In this document: one piece after another, positions 59,332 through 64,000 of the stretch | How the letters are laid out: every line of letters starts with the position of its first letter | How positions within the stretch are numbered: the stretch's first letter is position 1 | NCBI GenBank assembly: GCA_900756545.1 | Contig: CAAEKO010000031.1 | Coordinates: 1 to 64,000 of the forward strand | DNA length: 64,000 nt | Origin: Clostridia bacterium | Lineage (GTDB): Bacteria; Bacillota; Clostridia; UBA1381 | Direction of reading: 5' to 3' | The notes under the pieces: generated by a model | What the model was told of the DNA's origin: nothing | Database searches by the model: none | What the model saw: only the letters and a program-made list of their open reading frames with translations | Made by a program: the position numbers and the translations under genes

Positions 59332-59865
59332 CTAATCCCTTCTTCCTTCAACAAAAAATCTGACAATGATATCACTTTATCATATAATAATACGAACTGC
59401 TGTCCAATCATTTCATTTGCATGGTAATGCCCGAAAAAACCAATATTTAAAATTGCAGCGTCTTTTACCGCTTCAAGATAATCTGTCAGCTTGTCATGCT
59501 TATGTAACCCCCCGGCTGTATATGTCCTGAACGGAAGACGGTGCGCAATGCGTCAGTACGCAATCAATTGCATAACCACTTTTTTCAAGGTTGATAAGTC
59601 CTTCCGCCATTTTTTCTTCTGACGACAATTCTTCTTCCCACCACGAAACACGATTGATTCAATACAGCGCATATATTTATCAAGCTGTCGACGCTTTTCT
59701 TTAAAATCCGAAGCATTCGGGTCCAAGGATACCTGCACCAATATCATGCGAAGCCGCACCGCCGAAGTCACCGCAAATGATCAGGTAATCGCCGGAACCA
59801 CAAGAAAAATGGTTACTGCTAAGCCTCTTGAATGCACCATGTGTGTCACCAGTAATATAAATCAT
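59295..59865 (-). pseudogene. Metallophosphoesterase remnant
   Basis: From ATG 59865 (AAGGGGA upstream): MIYITGDTHGAFKRLSSNHF and GSGDYLIICGDFGGAA carry the DxH and GDxxG metal motifs. After a frameshift, FKEKRRQLDKYMRCIESIVF, then GLINLEKSGYAIDCVLTHCA, and near the end GFFGHYHANEMIGQQFVLLY with the GHxH motif. The metal-binding GNHE block is not found, so a middle part is deleted. Overlaps the kptA fragment. Confidence 0.7.
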
Positions 59866-59896
59866 TATGGATTCCCCTTCGCTGAATATAGCTTTC

Positions 59897-60165
59897 CTAA
59901 TCGTTAATCTTGATGCCATGCTCTTTTCTGCCCGGGCGGTGCGGCTGAGGGATGGCGTGCAGAGCATGGATAAAATTTTCTCCCAAATTCTTCTTATTGC
60001 GATATTTTTTCTGAGGTGTTGTGGTTAAGTCTTTTGAAATTTTATCTCTTTCTGAAATGTAGCTTTGCCTAAGTTTAATGGCTTCATCACGCCAATCTGC
60101 ATATTCTGAGTATGTTAGTTCGGAACCGGTTAGTTCATCCTCTGCCAGATCCTTGGCGCGATGCT
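59897..60165 (-). pseudogene. 5'-truncated unidentified ORF
   Basis: Minus frame AKDLAEDELTGSELTYSEYA, then DWRDEAIKLRQSYISERDKI and a basic end up to TAG 59899-59897. No start codon or ribosome-binding site fits; it reads like the C-terminal part of a helical protein. It directly precedes the metallophosphoesterase remnant. Family not recognised. Confidence 0.45.
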
Positions 60166-60221
60166 ATACATTTTGTTTGTTACAGCAATGGGCAGGTTAA
60201 TAGGTCATAATCCGCTTGAAA

Positions 60222-62189
60222 TCATATGCTTTTATAAAAATAAATTTTTGCAGTACGCTTATCCGGAATATATATTTTTAATCCTTCTTCTATAAGTTCT
60301 TTTCCGCTTACGGTAAATTCACCGCCGTCAATATCCTCAAACAAATAATTATTGGTTTCATTTATTCCACCAAGAGAAAAGCTTGCTGTTTCATACGGCG
60401 AATTTTCACGCCTGAACACCTGAATAATGCCATCATTTTTCGACGGTCGGTCAAACTGCATAGCAGACCACGTATCAAGCTTATCTGAAAATTCGGTAAG
60501 CGGATAGAAATCCTCCGAAAAATACGGACGAACCTTTAAATATTCTTCAGTGTATTTTTTTATAAAATCTATTTTCTCTTTTGTATCACAGAAGTTTTCT
60601 CTTTCAGAAAAAGAATAATTTGTTGTCATAGATGAATCATATGCGCTTCTTATACGATATTCGTCATATTCTCTTCCCGATCCTGTTCCCGAATATGGCA
60701 TCCAAGTATTGAATGTCATATGGTGGCATTGCGATGCTTCAATATCATAATTCGCAGGGCACTGATAGTCACTTCTCCAAAGTGGCATACTACGGCGAAG
60801 GGTTTCTATATCAATACGTCTGCCACCTGATGCACAGTTATCAATTATTAAACCCGGGAATTTTTTGAGTAAAGAGTCCCATAATTTATACATACCATTT
60901 ATGTGCTTTATTTCCGAAATACCCTTTCTGTCAGCTTCATCGTTCTTTCGCCAATATTCAAGGGGCTCAAAATTGAAATCCTGTCTGTAGCAATCTATTT
61001 TTAAATCTTCAATCAGATTTGATAATGTCTTAAAACAGTAATTCCATGCACTTTCATTTCCCAGATTCAGTAAATAATTATCATTATCTTCGTCACCGGG
61101 CAAAAGGAAATATTCCGGATGTGCCAAAGTTATGGGGGTTGTGCGTATAACTCTTTCGGGTTCAAACCACAGCAAAAATTTCATACCTGCATCGTGAACA
61201 GCTTTTGAAACATCCTTTAGTTTATTGGGATGAATTAAAGGACTGACTGTCCAGTCGCCGGTATGGCGTGCCCAATCACCTTCAAATTCATCGGGCGATG
61301 GTAGCGTGTCGGCTCCGTACCAGCCTGCATCCATCCATATGTATTCAAAAGGCAGGTTGTTCTTTTTTATTTGTTCAATTCTTTTAAGCACCGATTCGGT
61401 TTTCATTCCGCCCCATATACCGGCACAAAGCGGACCGTGTTTTTCAAGTCCCTCGGCTTCCATAAGCGAAAAATGTTCTTTTACCAAATTTCTCCATTTG
61501 TTATGAGAAGCTGTTACATCTCCCTTGTATGGCAGCATTACAACAGATGAGGTGCGAAATTTTTCGCCCGGCAATACTCTGAAATGTGTGTCTTCAATTT
61601 TTGATTTAAAGGTTATATCATCTTTTGTTCTTTCTATTTCACAGTTCCATTGTCCTGTCCAGCCGATAGCAAAAATATATCCTTTTCCGTTTTTGTGAAT
61701 ATTAAAAAAAGGGGCATTATTTTCGCTTGAGCGCCCTCCCGAGGCTGAATAAGCTTTTGTCTCACCCGGGTATATGTGGTTTATCCGATGATTACCCTTT
61801 AAGGTGTCTGCATCCGAATAAAATTCATCCTTTGACCATGTGGAGCCTGTCGGCGCATAAACTTTTGTGGCAGTATTTGCGTCTGGGGAATACGCTTCCC
61901 ATTTCTTTGGATTTTCGTGTTCTAAAGGCATCGTACAGCAGCAATCCCATAATTCAGATATTATTTCGGTAGGTGTGTTCGATATGCTTTCTATGTAATT
62001 TACCCATTCATAAGCGCCGGATTTTTCATATTTCTTTGCAATGTTGGTTACCTTGAGATCACCTTCGAAATAATATGTAGTAGTAAGAATGTCGTTATCC
62101 TCTGTCATTTCGGATCTGTATTCCAAATCCCATACATTTTTACCTCCAAGCTTAAATGAAAATCTTTTGTTTCCTTTTAAAAAATCCAT
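60222..62189 (-). CDS. GH36-family alpha-galactosidase-type glycosidase
   Basis: 655 residues from ATG 62189 (AAGGAGGAG eight bases upstream; the open frame begins at 62234). N-terminal beta-sandwich (about 1-260), then the (beta/alpha)8 barrel: YIWMDAGWYGADTLPSPDEF, KFLLWFEPERVIRTT, the nucleophile-bearing strand IDCYRQDFNFEPLEYW, and the acid/base block IDNCASGGRRIDIETLRRSM. The C-terminal beta domain ends at about 655. The KxD nucleophile motif of classical GH36 enzymes is replaced by RQD, so galactosidase specificity is inferred; other alpha-glycosidases of clan GH-D are possible. No signal peptide. The gene's start is 15 bases past the transporter remnant. Confidence 0.85.
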   Translation of the reverse strand: MDFLKGNKRFSFKLGGKNVWDLEYRSEMTEDNDILTTTYYFEGDLKVTNIAKKYEKSGAYEWVNYIESISNTPTEIISELWDCCCTMPLEHENPKKWEAYSPDANTATKVYAPTGSTWSKDEFYSDADTLKGNHRINHIYPGETKAYSASGGRSSENNAPFFNIHKNGKGYIFAIGWTGQWNCEIERTKDDITFKSKIEDTHFRVLPGEKFRTSSVVMLPYKGDVTASHNKWRNLVKEHFSLMEAEGLEKHGPLCAGIWGGMKTESVLKRIEQIKKNNLPFEYIWMDAGWYGADTLPSPDEFEGDWARHTGDWTVSPLIHPNKLKDVSKAVHDAGMKFLLWFEPERVIRTTPITLAHPEYFLLPGDEDNDNYLLNLGNESAWNYCFKTLSNLIEDLKIDCYRQDFNFEPLEYWRKNDEADRKGISEIKHINGMYKLWDSLLKKFPGLIIDNCASGGRRIDIETLRRSMPLWRSDYQCPANYDIEASQCHHMTFNTWMPYSGTGSGREYDEYRIRSAYDSSMTTNYSFSERENFCDTKEKIDFIKKYTEEYLKVRPYFSEDFYPLTEFSDKLDTWSAMQFDRPSKNDGIIQVFRRENSPYETASFSLGGINETNNYLFEDIDGGEFTVSGKELIEEGLKIYIPDKRTAKIYFYKSI

Positions 62190-62203
62190 TTTGGATCTCC
62201 TCC

Positions 62204-63075
62204 TTATAAAAACATAATTGTGCCTATAAAGCACAAAACTATACTTACAATTAAATTTTTTGACATCCGTTCTTTAAAGAAAATTACACCGGCTAATGAC
62301 GATGCATCGATACTGCCTCCGGTAATAAACGGATATAATACCGATGTCGGGAGTGAAGCTGCCCCCCAAAAAAGCTGCATTGAATATGAAATCCCCCCTG
62401 CCGCGGCTGATGCAACAATGATAGTCAATGCCATAGCTTCGGTCTTTTTTTCGTATTTCATTTCAATGCGTTTTCTTACCAATAAATATAATATTCCTGT
62501 AAGAACAAATTTTAAAATACCTCCGAGCAACACAAGATCTGTTGTGCTTACTTTGTAAAAGCCTGTTTCTACCTGATGAAGCTTTGAAGCGATACTTACA
62601 AAACCGTTTAAAACAAATACCGCTATGCACATAATTATTTACTTTGGATTGACTTTTTCATTATCGTCATTAGATAACACCACCCCTGCCAGTATAAGTA
62701 TAAGCGCCGCGGTTCTAAAAAGAGAAAACGGCTCATTCAAAAACAACAATCCAAAAACATAAGGCAAAACCATACCGCCACTCATCAAAAACAAGGTATG
62801 CATCGCCATAGTTCCCGATTTTAACAGTCTAAAGCCTATGATATTATAACACATTACAAGATCGTTTAACAGGACCGCCATTATAAAGGAATAAACCTAA
62901 AAATCCGTTTTAAATCCGTTTATAACAAAAAAATAATTGCCGTAAATAAACCAAGAAGTGAATTAAATCCAAATCCGGCTGCCGGTGATGTCCCTTTTAA
63001 TTTCTGATATATTTTGTTTAATGAAAAATCCACTGCTAAAAGTGTAGCTGCCACGACCAACATTAAATATTGCAC
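62204..63075 (-). pseudogene. Drug/metabolite transporter (EamA/DMT) family permease, broken
   Basis: Reconstructed from GTG 63075 (AGGTGATT upstream): LMLVVAATLLAVDFSLNKIY, a frameshift near 62925, a TAG near 62897, MAVLLNDLVMCYNIIGFRLL, a TAA at 62641-62639 in the same frame, then MCIAVFVLNGFVSIASKLHQ to FIGTIMFL. Together they give about ten membrane helices in two repeats, the DMT layout. Three lesions make it inactive. Its place ahead of the GH36 gene suggests it once imported or exported a sugar. Confidence 0.8.
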
Positions 63076-63137
63076 ATATAATCACCTACTTCACTTACAT
63101 TTTATATAATTGTAACACATACTTTTTCATATTTCTA

Positions 63138-63167
63138 TTGATTTTTCACCAAAAAATATGGTATAAT
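63138..63167 (+). promoter_or_regulatory. Promoter of the AraC-family regulator
   Basis: TTGATT (63138-63143), 18-base spacer, TATAAT (63162-63167), 21 bases before the ATG. Confidence 0.6.
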
Positions 63168-63188
63168 CATCAAACGGGTGGTGGTTTT

Positions 63189-64000
63189 ATGAAAGTAAGC
63201 AACAACGAACATTTTGACAGTGTTAAACCCTTCAACTTTTCGGTTGCATATGTGGAACTATATGCTGACTCAGCCGAAAATGTAAATGATTCACACGTTC
63301 ACGAAGAATGTGAAATATACGTAAACTTAAGTGGTGATGTATCTTTCATTGTAGAAAATAATATTTATCCAGTAAAACCGGGGGATATTATAATCACCCA
63401 TCCCTACGAATATCATCATTGCGTTTACCACAGCAACAAGTTGCATAAGCACTTCTGGATTTTATTTTCGTCATCAGGAAATGAATATCTGTACGATATT
63501 TTTTTTAATAGGAAATCAGGTAACTCAAATCACCTGTCCCTTTCGCCTGAAAATATCGAGGCACTTATCTCCGTTTGTTATGAAATGACCAAAAAAGAAC
63601 CCTTGCAAATAAGGAAATATTATAATTTCTTCAAACTGATTAATATTTTACAAAATGCTGATATTATAAATGACAAAGAGATTAATTATCCGGCAGACAC
63701 ATTTTATGCCATTAAATATATTAACAGCCGCTTCAGTGAGACAATATCTGTAGGTGAAATAGCAAAAAGTGCTAACGTAAGTATTAATACATTGGAGCGT
63801 CATTTCAGGCAGACACTGAACATTTCTCCGTCTGAATATTTAAAAAAGAAACGACTTGCAAATGCAACAAAGCTATTGTCAATGGGTTGCACAGTTAATG
63901 AAGCTTTATCTAAAAGCGGATTTTCCGATTATTCAAATTTTATAGCTCTTTTTAAAAAGACCTACGGAATAACACCGCTAAAATACAAGAAAAATAACCA
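63189..64000 (+). CDS. AraC-family transcriptional regulator (3' end beyond the window)
   Basis: At least 270 residues from ATG 63189 (GGGTGGTGG upstream). N-terminal cupin-like sensor: NDSHVHEECEIYVNLSGDVS and VKPGDIIITHPYEYHHCVYH, with the His pair that often contacts a sugar. C-terminal double HTH: ETISVGEIAKSANVSINTLE, RHFRQTLNISPSEYLKKKRL and the second helix GFSDYSNFIALFKKTYGITP. It is divergent from the transporter/GH36 genes, the standard layout for a regulator of that cassette; the ligand is probably the sugar they process. Confidence 0.92.
   Translation, partial: MKVSNNEHFDSVKPFNFSVAYVELYADSAENVNDSHVHEECEIYVNLSGDVSFIVENNIYPVKPGDIIITHPYEYHHCVYHSNKLHKHFWILFSSSGNEYLYDIFFNRKSGNSNHLSLSPENIEALISVCYEMTKKEPLQIRKYYNFFKLINILQNADIINDKEINYPADTFYAIKYINSRFSETISVGEIAKSANVSINTLERHFRQTLNISPSEYLKKKRLANATKLLSMGCTVNEALSKSGFSDYSNFIALFKKTYGITPLKYKKNN

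Overview
The window looks like a low-to-moderate G+C, anaerobic, endospore-lineage Firmicute of the class Clostridia. Evidence: a dcw (division and cell wall) cluster with a SpoVD-type PASTA transpeptidase and an FtsW/SpoVE protein, a tiny Spo0E-like protein, pyruvate formate-lyase, an S-layer-homology protein, strong AGGAGG ribosome-binding sites with several TTG/GTG starts, and many consensus -35/-10 promoters with 17-base spacing. No species is assigned.

1-35.6 kb is ordinary, mostly intact backbone. It starts with a truncated Eis-like GNAT gene (-) and tyrA (-), a small membrane protein, an XRE-type pseudogene and an FAD oxidoreductase. Next come a 912-residue S-layer protein (-), an EF-G paralogue and a solitary sugar-ABC ATPase (+). 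The minus-strand cell-wall cluster mraZ-rsmH-ftsL-pbp-murE-murF-mraY-ftsW-murG spans 22.5-11.9 kb; murD is absent from its usual place. It is driven by a promoter overlapped by a 10-bp-periodic MraZ-type operator. Then follow tex-lgt (+), the Spo0E-like gene, pflB-pflA (-), DUF421/DUF4363 (-), yerC-methyltransferase (+), a GT-C type membrane glycosyltransferase (-), and a three-gene unit (small acidic protein, TetM/EF-G-like GTPase, Cys-rich DUF6472 protein).

35.6-46.1 kb is an accessory region at a tRNA-Ser(CGA). A probable structured non-coding RNA gene precedes the tRNA. Beyond it lie a mobile-element segment (small ORFs, an HTH protein, a sigma-like factor, a BlaR1-like M56 sensor protease with BlaI, a TnpW-like protein and a large serine recombinase) and a second set of mobility genes (a frameshifted Tn916-type tyrosine integrase, an excisionase-like protein and a DUF6076 protein). 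Inverted copies of a short recombination-site-like sequence lie at 36.07 and 43.19 kb.

46.4-50.7 kb is a gene graveyard: a 5'-truncated YitT gene fused to an IS1182-family transposase remnant, and an N-acylglucosamine 2-epimerase remnant. It also holds a broken IS3-family element with one good end, a shattered DUF4143-type ATPase, a Gfo/Idh/MocA fragment and a degenerate unidentified gene.

50.7-58.1 kb is a glycan-use island. It has a BNR-repeat protein, a GH105-type unsaturated glycuronyl hydrolase and an FG-GAP beta-propeller protein on the minus strand, and a two-component system plus an SGNH esterase on the plus strand. A nearly identical 24-bp element overlaps the -35 region of both minus-strand promoters, suggesting one regulon. 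The BNR protein, histidine kinase and esterase genes all carry frameshifts or stop codons. A phd/parE toxin-antitoxin pair, kptA and metallophosphoesterase remnants, a GH36 alpha-galactosidase, a decayed DMT transporter and an AraC regulator (running off the right edge) complete the window.

I found no CRISPR array and no clearly new defence system. The best candidates for something undescribed are the shared 24-bp regulatory element with its two-component system, the RNA upstream of tRNA-Ser, and the BlaR1-like protease whose C-terminal sensor region does not look like a penicillin-binding domain.
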